Origin: Fratercula arctica
Taxonomy: Eukaryota; Chordata; Aves; Charadriiformes; Alcidae
Direction: 5' to 3'
DNA length: 64,000 nucleotides
NCBI GenBank assembly: GCA_947846985.1
Contig: CANTUZ010000002.1
Coordinates: 60,344,563-60,408,562 of the forward strand
Positions 48,501-61,835 of this stretch are shown one piece after another. Both the position numbers and the translations under genes were made by a program. Each line of letters begins with the position of its first letter. Position 1 is the first letter of the stretch. The notes below the pieces were generated by a model. It had not been told where the DNA came from. It saw nothing but the letters and a program-made list of their open reading frames with translations, and did no database searches.

Positions 48501-49839
48501 ACATTACACTATTTTCCATAGTGTTATTTTATATGATGTTTAACAATTCAAAAGCATTGAACTAAGCAAGTGTTTTCAGAGGGCTTTTTGGGTTTTGGTG
48601 TTTTTTGAACATGTGCATATTTGGTTGCTGTCTCCATCTCTGGAGTTCAAGTTCTGTGTGAATTAATTTCAACATATGTCTGGGATAAGTAGATTTATGG
48701 TCTAGATGATCAAAACTAATTGTGAAATGGCTGTTTTTAGGTTATGGATGTAGTTTTTTGGAGATGTATAAGTGAGATGCACAAACAGGAAATTATGAAA
48801 AGTAGAATATCTATTATGTAGGATTTTACTTGTAAAATTTATTAATAAGTACATTCCATGCAAGTAGCTTCACTTGCTTTAAAGAGAAAATACCAGGAGC
48901 AGATTAGGTGAGCGAAAAACACATTTTAAAGAAACACGTTTATAGGCTGACTTCAGTCATGTTTTCTAAATGTGAAAAATCACTAAGATAAATACATTGA
49001 GATTGATTGAGTTATTCCCATGGGTTTGAAGTTAAGCTCATATTTAAGCATCTTACTGAACTGGAGGAATAAAAAGGAACTTTTCAGTAAGGGTGTTTTT
49101 CAAATTAGAAATTAAAGTGTGTGTGGATATTTATTTATGTACATGTTAGAGGCTTATTTAGTCCAAAAGCAATAGAAATAAAATTAGAGCAGTATATGAA
49201 AATACCAAGTTACAGACCCAATGCCAAGAAATATGATTCTATCAAAGTTCAGATCACCTGTGTTCAAGTTTAAATAAAAAAAAATACACATTTTTTAAAA
49301 ATGGCTAAGATGCTTTTGGAGTTTGATATCTCTTTATGCTTTGCTTTGGACCAGCTGGAGAGAGCACGATGAACATGTTTGTTTTCCAGAGAAGACAGAT
49401 TAGTTTCCAATTAAAAGCTGTTATTAAAAAAAAAAAAAAAGAGAGAGAGAGAAAATGAATGCATCTTTCTGTGCAACATTTGTGGTTAAATATTGAATAA
49501 CTCATCTGATAGCTTACTATATGAATTTGAAATTAATTGAAAATAATTATGGAACCTGCCCGCGTATTTTCATTATATAAACTGAGAACAATTAAAAAGC
49601 TAAACAATGAGCATATAAGATAAAAAATATTTAATTAATTACAATCATTATAAGTTGCGTGAATACAGAAAAGAAAATGTGTTTTGTTTACCTGGCAATG
49701 TCCTTGAATAGCTCAATAACAATGAATGCATTCATTTGCCAGAAATGTGGGATGGCTGTCCACTTGTGTGTTGTGAACACCTGCATATTGAATATCTGAA
49801 CCCAATTAATGCATTGTGGAGCTCTACCTCTTTTCATGC

Positions 49840-49869
49840 ATCATAACCTTGCATTTTTATTCCTTGCAG
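49840..49869 (+). other. Splice acceptor region of the CNTNAP2 exon
   Basis: A pyrimidine-rich stretch (TTTTTATTCCTTGCAG) ends in AG at 49868-49869. ATCATAAC at about 49841-49848 is a reasonable branch-point candidate. The next AG after the exon start is not preceded by a pyrimidine tract, which supports this border. The open frame runs back through the tract by chance, with its upstream residues unlike Caspr. Confidence 0.85.
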
Positions 49870-50026
49870 AAGGGAATCCATATACCTGGTGGGTTGGAAA
49901 AGCCAATGAGAAGCACTACTATTGGGGCGGATCAGGACCTGGCATTCAAAAATGTGCCTGCGGCATCGAACGCAACTGCACCGATCCCAAGTACTACTGC
50001 AACTGTGATGCTGATTATAAGCAATG
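49870..50026 (+). CDS. CNTNAP2: Internal exon of contactin-associated protein-like 2 (Caspr2)
   Basis: This is a 157-bp exon bounded by TTCCTTGCAG and GTGAGTGG. It carries the last two bases of a split codon, 51 complete codons and the first two bases of a Trp codon. The peptide opens with [20 protein letters not shown] and continues through a Cys-rich stretch with [15 protein letters not shown] and DADYKQ, characteristic of the fibrinogen-like region of Caspr proteins. I match it from memory to CNTNAP2; CNTNAP4 or CNTNAP5 is less likely. Caspr2 is a single-pass neuronal adhesion protein that works with contactin-2 to cluster Kv1 channels beside nodes of Ranvier. The exon length is not a multiple of three, so skipping it would shift the frame. 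The flanking exons are absent here, in keeping with very long introns in this gene. Confidence 0.88.
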
Positions 50027-50034
50027 GTGAGTGG
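50027..50034 (+). other. Splice donor of the CNTNAP2 exon (GTGAGTGG)
   Basis: GTGAGT is a near-consensus donor directly after CAATG. Reading on would hit a stop codon (TGA, 50028-50030) at once, as expected for intron. Splicing here leaves a TG that needs one base from the next exon, which would restore a Trp codon as in other Caspr proteins. Confidence 0.9.
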
Positions 50035-51027
50035 TTTAGAAGAAGGTAGGGTGAGAAAGACCAGAATCTCTTAACTTCTACAATACTGACATCATTTTGA
50101 AAGCTAAAATTGCAAAGTCAAGTCCTAATAGGAAAGGCCAGCATTTTGGCTGCCCGTGCAACTTTGTCTCCGTCATATTCAGTTATATTACAATGCAGTA
50201 TTTACATTTTATCTCTGCAACTTCATTTTTTTCCCAGAATTTCTCCTTTTTGGAGTACTATTTCTGCATTTGCCTGTAGAATGTGAGAGAGATGAGTTGA
50301 AATCACTCATCTAGTGACTCCAACCCTCAGAAAACATGTTAAGACCTAGACTTAAAGAGTATTATGGAATGAGGCTCTGTATTTCAGAGGAGGCTATTGC
50401 GCTTTGCATAAGATAATTAAATATTCATTGGCCTGTTGGTTGAGAATACAAACCTATAACCCGTTTGGGATGAGACAGTGAGAATTTGTTCTAGTTTCGT
50501 CTCTAATAAATAGTTATTGATTCATCCCAGGTGGAACAATTTTAACAGAGGGACTGAGGAAGTCCTACCCCAGAGTATTTTACAGCCTGGTAACAGGGGC
50601 AGTCTGCTGCGAGGTAATTGATGTGGGTTTAAATCCCTTCAGGCAGAAAAGAGAATTAAACCTGCATCTCTGATATTCCCCATAAACACTCTAACAATAA
50701 ACCTACTGCGTAAAGCTCATCATCATTTTGTGTGGGACCCTCTCTGTGCTCTTAGAACGCTTCGTTTGTAAGATTTAACCATTTGTATCTCTTTTATCAC
50801 AACAGGCAGCATGGTATTTTACATGGTATGCAATGTGCAGTGACCAATTGAGCCATACTTTAATGAACACTTTTTCCATTTAAGGCAACCTGTTGGTAAT
50901 TGAATCAATACTAGCTTATAAACCATTTTGTGTTAATTGAGAAATTCATATGGCTATTAGTGAATGTAGAGCTACAGAACTCTAATGGTATGTCAGGGAT
51001 TTAAAAAAAAACCAACAAAGAGTAGGG
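50035..51027. other. Intron just downstream of the exon
   Basis: No gene or mobile element is recognised. It is rather free of simple repeats compared with the rest of the window, so it is a reasonable place to look for conserved non-coding sequence, though nothing can be shown from one genome. Confidence 0.5.
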
Positions 51028-51920
51028 AGAATCACAGAACTGGAGAGTCACAGAATAGTGGGGGGCGACCCCAGAGTTCATCTAGTCCAAACTCCCTGCT
51101 CAAGCAGGGCCACCTAGAGGCAGTTGCCCAGGACCATGTCTAGACAGCTTTTGAATATCTCCATGGATGGAGACTCTGCAGCTTCCCTGGGCAACCTGTG
51201 CCAGTGCTCGGTCACCCTCATAGTAAAGAAGTGTTTCCTGATTCTCAGAGAGAACCTCCCGTGTTTCAGTTTGTGCTCATTGCCTCTTGTCATGGTACTG
51301 GGCACCACTGAAAAGAGCCTGGCTCTGTCCTCTTAGCACCCTGCCTTCAGGTATTTATATACATTAATGAGATTCCCCCTGGACCCTTCTCTTCTCCAGG
51401 CTGCACAGTCCCAGCTCTCTCAGCTTCTCTTCAGAGAAGAGATGCTCCAGTCCCTTTATCATCTTAGTGGCTCTTCATTGGAGTCTCTCCAGTAATTCCA
51501 TCTCTTTCCTGTACTGGGGAGCCCAGAACTGGACCCAGTACTCCAGGTGTGGCCTTACCAGTGCAGAGCAGAGGGGAAGGATCACTTCCCTCAACCTGCT
51601 GGCAATACTTTGTCTAATGCAGCCCAGGATATCAGTAGCCTTCTTGGCCGCAAGGGCACATCGCTGGCTCGTGTTCAACTTGGTCTCCACAAGGATCCCC
51701 AGGGCCTTTTTCTGCCACGTTGCTTCCCAGCTGGGTGGCACCCAGCATGTACTGATGCCTGGGCTTGTTTTTCGCCAGGGGCAACACTTCACACTTTTCC
51801 CTGTTAAACTTCATGATATGACTGTAAGCCCATTTCTCCAGCTTGTCAAGGTCCCTCCGGATGGCAGCACAACCCGCTGGTGTATTGGCCACTTCTCCCA
51901 GTTTGGTGTTATCTGCAAGA
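51028..51920 (-). mobile_element. CR1 LINE, decayed and 5'-truncated, about 890 bp
   Basis: The + strand begins with the reversed CR1 tail (GAATCACAGAACTGGAGAGT) and the 3' UTR landmark TTCATCTAGTCCAAACTCC. ORF2 on the minus strand survives in three pieces with shifted frames: about 51632-51920, 51475-51792 and 51114-51308. They carry, in order, NTKLGEVANTPAGCAAIRRD, KATDILGC...[19 protein letters not shown] and LRVTEHWHRLPREAAESPS. Frame shifts and substitutions place it between the young copy at 9.2 kb and the very old ones. The element ends inside the reverse-transcriptase domain. Confidence 0.93.
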
Positions 51921-54900
51921 ATGAAGTATGAAAAATACAAAATTAACTATTAAAGGAAATCTTACAGGCCCTGCAAAAATGATAGATTAGGATGTGGGAA
52001 CTCAAACATTGCCACAGACATTGCCACCCTAAGCTTTGACATTGTTAGGATAGTGTGCTGTTAGCTATGATATGAGGTGAACTATTGAACGCCACAGAGA
52101 TAGAGAAGTCAATATTAGGGACAGAGAAATCAGACATGGTGCAAAACTTCAGAGGTAGGATTATACAGACAGTGACGAATATAAAGTCAAAAGGCTCTGA
52201 CTCAAACGTAGGCACTAGACCAGTGTGGCAGGAGGGAGGTAGGTTTGGTTCTTTGACAAAATGATAACCATGAAAGGAAGATATTGTAATAATAATTAAG
52301 ATAATGGCAGAATTAGGAGCACTTATGGTTTCCATTGCTTGAGGCATTGGATGTGTATCCATGAATAATAGTCTCTGTACCATATGTTGACTGTTTTCTT
52401 TTACGCTGAGGGAAATGCATGGGGGAAATAGCGTTCACTTTTGATCTCTTCTTGTGGCTTCTCTAAGAGTCACAGATGATAATTTAATAAGGAGAATTCA
52501 CTCTGTAATCTTTCTCTGTAACCTCTATGCCTCCTATATGCACTAAGATTATATGGAATCTACTAATAGATTAATATAATTATTAGATTTTTTAAAATCT
52601 CAAATAAGATTACTATCATAATAGATATACAGCTGTTTACTCAGAACTTCAAACAAGAAGACATTTGCACAGTATTTCTCTGGATATGTATCAGGCTTTT
52701 TTTTTGGAAAACTACTGTGTATTACAGACAGTTTATGAAAAATACAATTGGATATTACATTTTAATCTGTGGTGTATTTAAATCACAAGAAGAAATGAAA
52801 GGCTCATTATAGCCTTTAAGGACATTTTATTCAAGATTAATTTTTTCAGTTTAGTTTTGGCAGAATCAATCCAATTCCAAAGTCGTACCTTTTGGGTTTT
52901 GGAACTATTTTGAGGAATCCTAGTTAGGAATTTTCTCTAAATGAGAAATGATGATCAATACCTAAAAAGCAGGTGAGGACACCTCACTGACTTAGTTATC
53001 AGGCGCACAATGTTAACCAGGGCCTTCCGCATGTCCGGGCTCAGCTCTGGTGACAGCAAAACAGCTCCTGGTTTGGACCACAGTATCTGCAACAGCACTT
53101 TTGGAGAACTGCCCTGAGTGGGTAGATTGAGCCAGTGGTAGCAATGGGAACCTGGAAAGGGCAGAGGCCATTGAGAGGCTCAGAGAGTCACCTGGCACGG
53201 TGAAAGCATGCATCCATCACATCCATTCAAACCTTGCTTTTGCATATACAACTTTACATATTGCAACTATTGCGTGAACTATAGTATATCTTCTCATCCT
53301 TAGGGGTAAAAAAGTATTATCTTTGCAATATTGGGAACATTACTTTGGTACAGATAGGAGGAGTATGTAAGGACCCGCAAAGCAAGGACTGACTGAGAGA
53401 ACTCCAGAACTAAAATCCAGGCATCGTGACATAGACACTGGTAAGCCCTTGTAATAGAGTTACATGGGTATTCCAGCACAGTGTGGAAATTACTATTAGT
53501 ATAGGGATCTTTGCAGCTTATGTTGAGCAGACAGGTCTCAGCTCACAGACTGACAACGTCGCTTGCCACAGCTGTCACCCTAGCTCATGAGCACAACTTA
53601 TTTTAGAAGAACTTACAGTCCCCTAAAACAAGAAGGGCTGAGTAAATGCCACACTGGGGCTGAGAGTCCGGATGGGACTTTTGCAGTATTTGTGTATCTT
53701 GTCTATAGCTGGGAGCACTGCATTTGATCGTGGTATGCCCACAATGATTTTCTACTTCTGCCCAGACAATGTGAAAAAAAGTTAATATCTGTGGGTTTTG
53801 GGTTGGATTTTTTTTGGGGGGGGAGGGAGACACAGTGGGGAGAAGGCGGTAGCTACAGCAACAACTGTATTAGAAAAGGTAATGAAGTAAAATTGGAAGA
53901 GAAGTCTGCTAAGTGGAAATTGCGGGAATGAAAGGTGAAGAAGAAGAGAGATTCAGCATAGAGATTCAGATTTTGAAGTGCAGAGCACGGTTTTTAAAGG
54001 AGATTGGGGAGCCACTGAAGAGTAAGTCAGACTGAATCAGAATGATGTAGTGTAAGTAGAATATTGTCCACAATTTTTATTGTAGAAGTTAGACATTGTG
54101 TTAGAAAAGAAGAAAGGAATTGCAGTTTGATGAATGATCTCGTAGCAAAGGCAAGAGAATGCTCCCCTGGAGAACTGGATTCTAACTCTGCCTCTGGAAT
54201 CCCATTCCTGTGTGATGCTTGCCAGGTTTCATAAGCCATTTCTTCACAGAGCAGTCATTAGTTTGATCCTAATTTTTTGGGTACCTAACTGGAAACCCTG
54301 AGGTCCAGTTTGTGGAAATACCAAACATTCACAGGTGCAACTGTAATAAGTGATCGCTCTCTCTGAATGTATCTAATGCTGTCCTCCAAAACAACAACAA
54401 AAAAAAAAAATAAAAACACCTGTAGGCATCTCAGATTGACCACTAAGAATGTATGTGTGCTTTTAACCTTAACGTCTTTCAGCCTTAACATCCAATCTGT
54501 AGAATGGAGATGATGCCAGATACTCACCTCACGGAGGTATTGCAAAGACAGGTAGATTTATGAAGCCATCATCTACTGTAGTAATCAGCACTATAGAAAA
54601 TCCAATGAGAAAATGCAGTCTTTATAGAAAGAATTGAAATACACATTAAATATAAAATGAGGTCCACATATTGAAGCATGAGAGTAAATTAGGACAGTGA
54701 GCAGTGTTAAATTAAGTGAGTATTGTATGCGGCCTGTGTTGAAAAATGTTGGAGCCCTCTGGAAAAAATGATAATCAGTGACCAGTCAAGGACTGTATCA
54801 TGGTACTAGGTACAGGGAACAAATTAAAGCTCTTTAAGCAGCCTGAAAAATTCATTTTTCCTAAATTTTGTGTTTGATTTTATTTTTTTTACCAAGTATA

Positions 54901-56095
54901 TAAGTAATTTTGTATTAGTACAGAACCAGCCGTGTTAATTATGGACTCAGTTGCAATGTAATTTTTCCCAGGGACTAGCTTAGAGCACAGGCTCGATATA
55001 CCTTAAATCTGGATGGTTTTTCTATTGATACTTTTTAATCACTGAACAACTTTAAACCTTGTCTGTCTGAATAAAATAGAAAAGATCATTTTGGAAGTTG
55101 TAGAGCTATTTAGCTCATACCTAATGTCTTGATTATCAGGCCTGGATGGTAGATAAACCAAACGGTAGATAATGGCAGGGAATATGAGACATGGAATTCA
55201 AATTTATGTGTATTTACACACATCATCTAAAATAGAACCTGATTCTTAAGAGAAGCCTGTGATGTTGCTGTAATGTAAATATTAAGTAATCATTTTTGTC
55301 ATGGTAAAGAAACAAAAACACATGTGGGAAGGGCTTCACCCAGAGCAATCCTGCCAAAATGAACCTTAGTCCCAAATTTTCCATGATTTGTGTCCAAAAT
55401 GAAATTAATTCAGAGGGTTACTGCTAAACAAAATCTTCTTCAAATTAGTAATTTTAGTAAAACATAAGGCTTTTTTTATTAAAAAAAATACCGTATTTGA
55501 ATAAAAACATTATTGTTCTTACTATTTATGTAGTTCCTTACAAAATGGCTGGCATTGTAGAGACAGACAAACTGTACCAATTAAGTAGCAAATGTAAAGA
55601 CTGGTAGACATCAAGGCTTAAGTATAGCAGGTACTGATTGCCATTGAAATCATTGATATTTCAGTTCCTGACTTCCTTCGGCACTTTTGAAAATCCATCT
55701 GTCCTTCGGCCTTGTGCGCTCTCAGTAACAGCTGCTGATGCAGGGAGCACTGACTAGTTACATGACACCGGCTTCTCCTATCCTTCCTCAGAAGCTGCTA
55801 ACAATGGCTTTGCGTATTTTTTTTCCATTACTTTCTCATCTAGGTAGCAACTGGAGTTTCCACAGAGGCGTTATATGATATGACTCTGTGAAAAAAGCAC
55901 AACAAACCCAAAAACCAAACTGAGAACTTATCATTGGCTCTACTTGATGACATGTTGATTAAATTTACTTACTATTTGTAGCATTATGTAGAGAAATCTT
56001 AAAGAAGTAAAAGGGATCAAATATGAATATACCTAAAAGAACTTGAAAGACTATAAAAGTTGCAGTGAGGAACATGCATGCCTATAAACATCCTA

Positions 56096-56100
56096 TAGAT

Positions 56101-56162
<62 letters not shown>
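56096..56162. repeat. (GATA)n microsatellite, about 16 units
   Basis: This is a pure tetranucleotide run of ATAG/GATA directly following CCTATAGAT. Its length and purity suggest it is polymorphic. On the minus strand it encodes a spurious Ile-Tyr-Leu-Ser repeat. Confidence 0.95.
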
Positions 56163-56325
56163 GGATGAAGAGTTTCCAATTTAACCTGACGGATTGACTG
56201 CAAACAGAAATCAAGTATTTATATAATGTAGCCATATGTTTAAGCAGTACCTAGCAAAACAGACATTTTTGCTAAAATGCAGAGGCCTGTATTTAACAAC
56301 AAAACATATGGGTTTGAATTAAAAA

Positions 56326-56449
56326 AGAGAAGAGAAGAGAAGAGAAGAGAAGAGAAGAGAAGAGAAGAGAAGAGAAGAGAAGAGAAGAGAAGAGAAGAGA
56401 AGAGAAGAGAAGAGAAGAGAAGAGAAGAGAAGAGAAGAGAAGAGAAGAG
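56326..56449. repeat. (AGAGA)n pentanucleotide microsatellite, about 25 units
   Basis: This is an uninterrupted 5-base repeat of about 124 bases, all purines on the + strand and all pyrimidines on the other. It lies only about 165 bases from the GATA tract. Such purine tracts can adopt triplex structure and are hard to assemble. It yields a spurious Arg/Glu/Lys frame on + and a Leu/Phe/Ser frame on minus. Confidence 0.95.
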
Positions 56450-59400
56450 GAAAATTATCTAGTAAGATTCGTGATGTCCTGCTGACTTGTGTGGCATCCA
56501 ATAAAGACAATGAACCTCAATTTCCTAGAAACTGAGGAAATTTTTAGAAATAGGCCCCACCACTTTGAAAACTAATTCAACACTTTTGCAGAGCTTAAAG
56601 GTCATCTTTGAAATGACAGACCAGAAAACACAATTGGTAACTGTGTTTTGTGTTGTAACTGTGTGCAGTAATTACACCTGCTCACTGTACAAAAATTGAA
56701 TTATCAAAACTTATTTTTTAGTTATGCTTAAGGAATAAACTAGTTTTGTGGGCAAAGGTGAGGAAGCTTAGCTGACAACTTGCATTACTTCATAGGGTTG
56801 TTTTTCTTGTACTGTTGCAAATCCAGACAGCCTTTTGTAGGTTTTTAGGGTTACGTTTCAGAGTTCCGCTGTACATTGACATTGGCACCTAGCATTAAAA
56901 TAATTCCAGTCAATCAAAATTAGCACTATGACAGTATGTAATGGCACAGAATAAAAATCTGCATCAAGAGGAACACTAAAGATGGCAAGTCAAGCATTCA
57001 AACCTTAGAAAATGTTAGATTTAATAGAGCTGGTAGAAGTTTTTTTCTGAGTGATTGATAGATTTGAGCTGAAACTTTCAGCAACAGAAAAGCAGATAGC
57101 CAGAAGCCAGGAAGTTCATTCCTACTAGTTATAGTTTGGCCATTAAAACTACTCTAGTAGGGAAGAGGGTCAAGTGACTGGATATTAATAGGGTGCTGAC
57201 TGTTCTGCATTTCTCAGCTGTGCTCATCAGCTGTAACTGGTGTGCAATATTGAAACAGAGTCTGCAAGCAAAAAAATGTGGAATATTCCTGTTAAGTGAA
57301 TTAAGTCCTCTTTTTTTATAACCTGTTCTATATTTTCTTTTACGGAAGCTATATAGACCTTCTGTTTGTGCATTATGCATTTGTCTTTTCTGCTCCTCCC
57401 ACAAGAGAAGGCTGAATGCTTTTGTTACTGATAACAACAGATTAAGAGTTTGGGAGATGGGGTAAAATGGAGAGATGAACTCCATCCAGCACTTGGCCAT
57501 GCTACAGATACGCTAAGAGCTGTTTTTTTCCTCAGTGTTTTTACTATCATAAATACATACGTAAGAGTAATGTGAGTAATTTAAAAGTTAATTTGAGGGC
57601 AGATGAAGGGCATAGCATCTCTTGCACAAAAAAAATGTTCAGTCTACTGGTTTTAGTACTTTACCTTTGAAAGACGTTACCTGCTGCCCTGGAGTTATCC
57701 CTAATGTTGCTGTTGTATTGCTAATGCATAGCCCACGGCTGGCAGCTCTAGTCCAGGATCCGGGCAAACCCAGGATCACCTAGATTGTTCTTTCTCCTTT
57801 AGAGGTGTTCCATGATGCAAGTACTGACAACAGCCGTAGGTATGTAGCTCATGAGACCTGGCAGGTTTGCAACCTGAACTAATACAGGTTGAGAGCATTA
57901 GGAGTTCGGGGATTCAATGAATCATGAAACTTGGAAACATTACTCTTTTCCCTCCTGTATTATTCACCTTTGGGACAGGATTGTGGCCTTGTTTATAACA
58001 AGCTGATACCACTTGACATTTAGCAGTCAGCCCACTCATTGATCTTAAAGAAAGCGTTTCTCGTAATGCTTGTGGCTCACGGCAGTGACCAAACAGACGA
58101 GGAACCAAGTCTTAGCTTTCTCCAAAACTGAAAACACAAGAAAATGTGGGCACTGATGTGATGTGATATGAAATAACTGTTTGGCAGTCTTCTTTATCTT
58201 TGTTAAAACGGGGCCTTCTTACTTGGTGTTATATATTCAGTCCTGTGCACTTGTTTTGCAGTTACTATGATTTTTCATCTCACAAGCAATACAAAACTAG
58301 CATAGCTGAGGGTGAGGAAACAGGAATCTGTACTATTTCGTGCATCATGATCAGAGTCTTTTACTTTGCTGCATATGTAAAAATGGTTGGGCTCTAGCAA
58401 CCTGCTGAGGATGAAGAGGATTCCCATTTGACTTCAGGTTCCTTCATCGTTCAATGCTAGCACTAATGAATGAACTTAAAAGGGAGAGTGATGACAAGAT
58501 GTTATCCTTGTTTATTAATTTGCTCTGTAAATCACTGTGAGACAACAACCGAGCGTTCATCCTGCTGCCAGCTTCATTTCTGAGTGTTGCTATTCGGGTT
58601 TTCCTGTGTTCAGCTGACCTCAGTTCCAGCCAGTCACAGGCAGCTGGTCTCATCCAGACCCTTTTAAGTTGCAGAATGATTCAATAGTGGTGCTGAAAAA
58701 AATCTTATCAGAATTAAGTATCTGTAATTATTGCTTTCTGGGATATTCTTGGTATTGCCAGAAATATCCCATCATTCTTGGAGCATTCTTAGGAATTTAT
58801 GAAAGGCTTTTGAATTAGCAGGCCAAAAGGTAGATAAATGATTTTTTCTTCTACCATACAGATGATGTAAAATATATTTCCCAGCATATTTGTATTCTTT
58901 TTGTTTATAACTTCATGATTAATGTGTGAGTGACAAATCAAGTGACCAAGAAATGTCTGCTATGTCTATGTCTTGCCTGGAATCATACGGAAATTTTAGT
59001 CTGAATGAAAAGCTTATGGTCTTAATTTCAAAGTAAATGACCTTACTGTTGCAGCTTGTCAGGTAAGGGCAGAGTACTCTGAGCACTGTGCACTGCAGAA
59101 CTTTCAGCTGCCAATTATTTTCTCCGCCTTTCCTCCTCTGTGTGCTAACTTAAAGAGTAATGACTCTGCCCTCAGTGCAGTGCTATGAAGATGGAATCAC
59201 CCCTCTGCTGACCAGCCCAATGTATTTCACTCAGTGCCTGACACTGCTTAACTCTTGAAGAGGGTGCTTTTCTTTTCTTAAATTGTAGGACTCCCGTGAC
59301 ATTTTTTTTTCTGAATGAGGGCAACCCTACGTAGAAGACATCTGAAATCTGTGACAGCCTGTGTTACTGGGTAGATGAAGACTGCAGTGCATGCTTGGCT

Positions 59401-59764
59401 GTTATTACTATTAGCAGTCATATTTTAGCTGAAAGAATCACAAGGGAGTCCATCAAGCTGAAGGTATTAAGCCTCCAGTGTAAACAGAAGATATATCTGT
59501 TTTCATTGTTCTTTGGTGTGCCAGGATATCTATGTATAAGGGGGAGAAGAGGAAGTAATCATACACGTGGCGGTGGGGGTGGGGGGTGCGTTCCCAGGCC
59601 CCAGACTTGATGGGGATACTTTCTTCAGAGCCACTGATGAAAATATCATGTCAGTTCATCACTCAGGTAGTTGCAAAGCTTCAGCTTTTAGAGGAAGAAT
59701 CGTTCTTTGTCCTTTTCTCATTTTGCCCAGCAGATTTTTAGCACTGCAAAAGACCTGATAACAA

Positions 59765-59801
59765 AGAAAAAAAAAAAAAAAAAGAAAAAAAGAAAAAGAA
59801 A
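59765..59801. repeat. A-rich purine low-complexity tract
   Basis: A run of about 17 A is followed by G-interrupted A-runs. There is no sign of a retroposed insert around it. Confidence 0.85.
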
Positions 59802-61105
59802 GGCAAAAGTCACCTGCAGTATTGCTGTTTGCATGGGAACTATTGTTACATGAATAGTGCATTATTTTACTTTAAAGAGGAAGGTTCCTTGCACTGTCTG
59901 TGATAAACACTCAAAGCAATCCAGTAACCTCTCATAAAGTCTGCAAATCGAACAATAAAGGCAATGATTCTAATACCAAAAGAAAAGGGAGAAAGTGCTT
60001 TTACTATTTTTTTTCTGTAGTTAGACTTCTAAGAGAAGTTTAAATTCTATAAATTGTTTTAATATTGTGGACCAGGAGTGGTTTTATTCTAGTTACCAGT
60101 CATGTCTCCCTGCTGTTTTGGGGGTTTTGTGTGTTTGTTGCATAATCAATCAATGCCCCAAGCTTTCCAAATTGCTACTTATCTGTAATTGATCATGACT
60201 AGACATTTTGTCCCAGCCCCAACCCCCCCAAAATTCTCCGGATATTTTTCTTTTCTCTGCCTCCTGTTCATGTGCAGAATACCACAGTGACAAAAATTCG
60301 TAAATGTAGGAGATAGGATCCCTGGAGATCCCTCAAAGTTTATAAGAGTTATCTGAGTATGCAATGGAGACTTTGTAAAGCAGATCCAAGGTAATTTGTT
60401 GCATTTTTATCTTATGGTGTTTTCAGCATTCTTTAAATTGGCATTAAAATGCTACATGTATTCTTTCCACTAAAAGTGTGTCTATATGAGCAGGCTTGCT
60501 GATGGGATTCAAATGGTGCTTTTTTTCATATTTTGCTGAAGAAGAAATGTTTTACTGGGAAGAAGTTGTTCTATCTAACCCAGTATCTCAGGACAGCTAA
60601 TAATGTGTATTCCTTTGCATTATTACAAATACTGTGTTTTGCTCAGCTTTTGGTCAAGTGGAAGTTGTTTACAAGATTATGTTAAATGTAGATTGAGGGA
60701 AACAAAATCTTTCTTGAGTTGTGAGTTGGGGTTGTTGCATAAGTTATACAGTTGCCTTTATTGAAGTACCCTAAATATCTGACTATATCTATATATTTAT
60801 TTATATAAATTGTTAAAGAGAAAGTAGAGCCAAATGAAAATGAAGAAAAAGCCAATTTCCAAGCAAGCAGGCAAATATAAAGATAAAAAGATAAAATCTG
60901 CTGACAGTGTTAGAAAATGTGATGAAGAAAAAATACAGCAAATATAAAAAACTATATGATGCAAAAGTTGTCATTGGAAAAGCATAAATTAATTTGCAGT
61001 TATTATTTATATGAAACATAAATGTTTAGAATACTATTACTAAACGTAATCTCATGTCTAAAACCACTTATTTGCTGGGTGTGACATAAAATGTCATAAT
61101 AACAA

Positions 61106-61131
61106 TTAACAGTCAACAGTTTGACTGTTGA
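61106..61131. repeat. Short hairpin, 9-bp perfect core, 4-nt loop
   Basis: AACAGTCAA (61108-61116) pairs exactly with TTGACTGTT (61121-61129) across the loop CAGT, with one wobble and one further pair outside. It is probably a chance palindrome and is recorded for completeness. Confidence 0.75.
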
Positions 61132-61835
61132 GTTAAAACATTTTGCAAAAGAGTATGAATTTAAGTATCTTATGTCAAATCTTAAGATATTTATCCACTG
61201 TTGCTCCTGAAAGAAAATTATATCAGAAATGTTTATAGGATTTCATAAGACCCAGGAATCAAATCCAAACTCCTAATTCATGGAGGACACTTACAAATAA
61301 TGCTCTTAAAACCAACATTATCTCCTGCTGCCGTTTTTTTTCAGTAAAAAAACCCAGAACAATCAATTTTTAATCACTGACATTAAAAGCAGAGAAACTG
61401 TGAGTTCCTTTAAGGCCAATAAAATAGATAGCATCAACTGATGTAAATCCCTTGAATCAAGATAGCAGATAGATGATGGCAAATTGAACAGAAAGCTCAG
61501 AAATATCAGTTATTAACTTACTAAATATCACTTTATTAACTACTCAATTAGCATATGTGGTGATTGTGAAGCAGAGCAGACTGAAAGGATAAACAGGAAA
61601 TACCATCATCTTCTGTGCTGAAAGCTGGAGAAAAGCAAAAATATGTTTGCAATTAAGATAAACATTGACTTGCTTAACTCTAAGGTAAAGAACTGAGGAG
61701 ATCGTTGAGCAAACTGAGCTGGGCAGCAGAAGTTTAAGTTTATTAAATACTGTTGCTAAAGACAGATCAATTCAGAGACTCTTTGAGGGTGGTTAGGTTT
61801 TGCACTATACTCATCTATACATACATACGCTCATT

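Larger units (their letters stand above)
36146..49869. other. Intron upstream of the recognised exon
   Basis: No further exon of the host gene was recognised in any frame of either strand. Open frames reach 129 codons (40264-40653, +) but have no family motifs. Low-complexity tracts occur near 42640 (A/G-rich), 44472 (A-run) and 49424 (A-run followed by GA repeats). The GC-rich segment at 37.4-37.7 kb and the CAG tract at 39.5 kb are listed separately. Confidence 0.5.
51921..61835. other. Intron downstream of the exon, no gene recognised
   Basis: No exon or RNA gene is recognised. A GC-richer segment at 52985-53215 has no identifiable homology. A purine-rich A-run occurs at 59765-59801. CTATCTAACCCAGTATCTCAGG near 60570 recalls an old sauropsid repeat but is too short to call. 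Two microsatellites and one hairpin are listed separately. Confidence 0.5.

Noticed and set aside
56277..56510. Arg/Glu/Lys and Leu/Phe/Ser frames
   Set aside because: Both are translations of the AGAGA microsatellite on the two strands.
60560..60610. Possible old sauropsid LINE trace (CTAACCCAGTATCTCAGG)
   Set aside because: Only about 25 bases resemble the remembered consensus, which is insufficient for a call.
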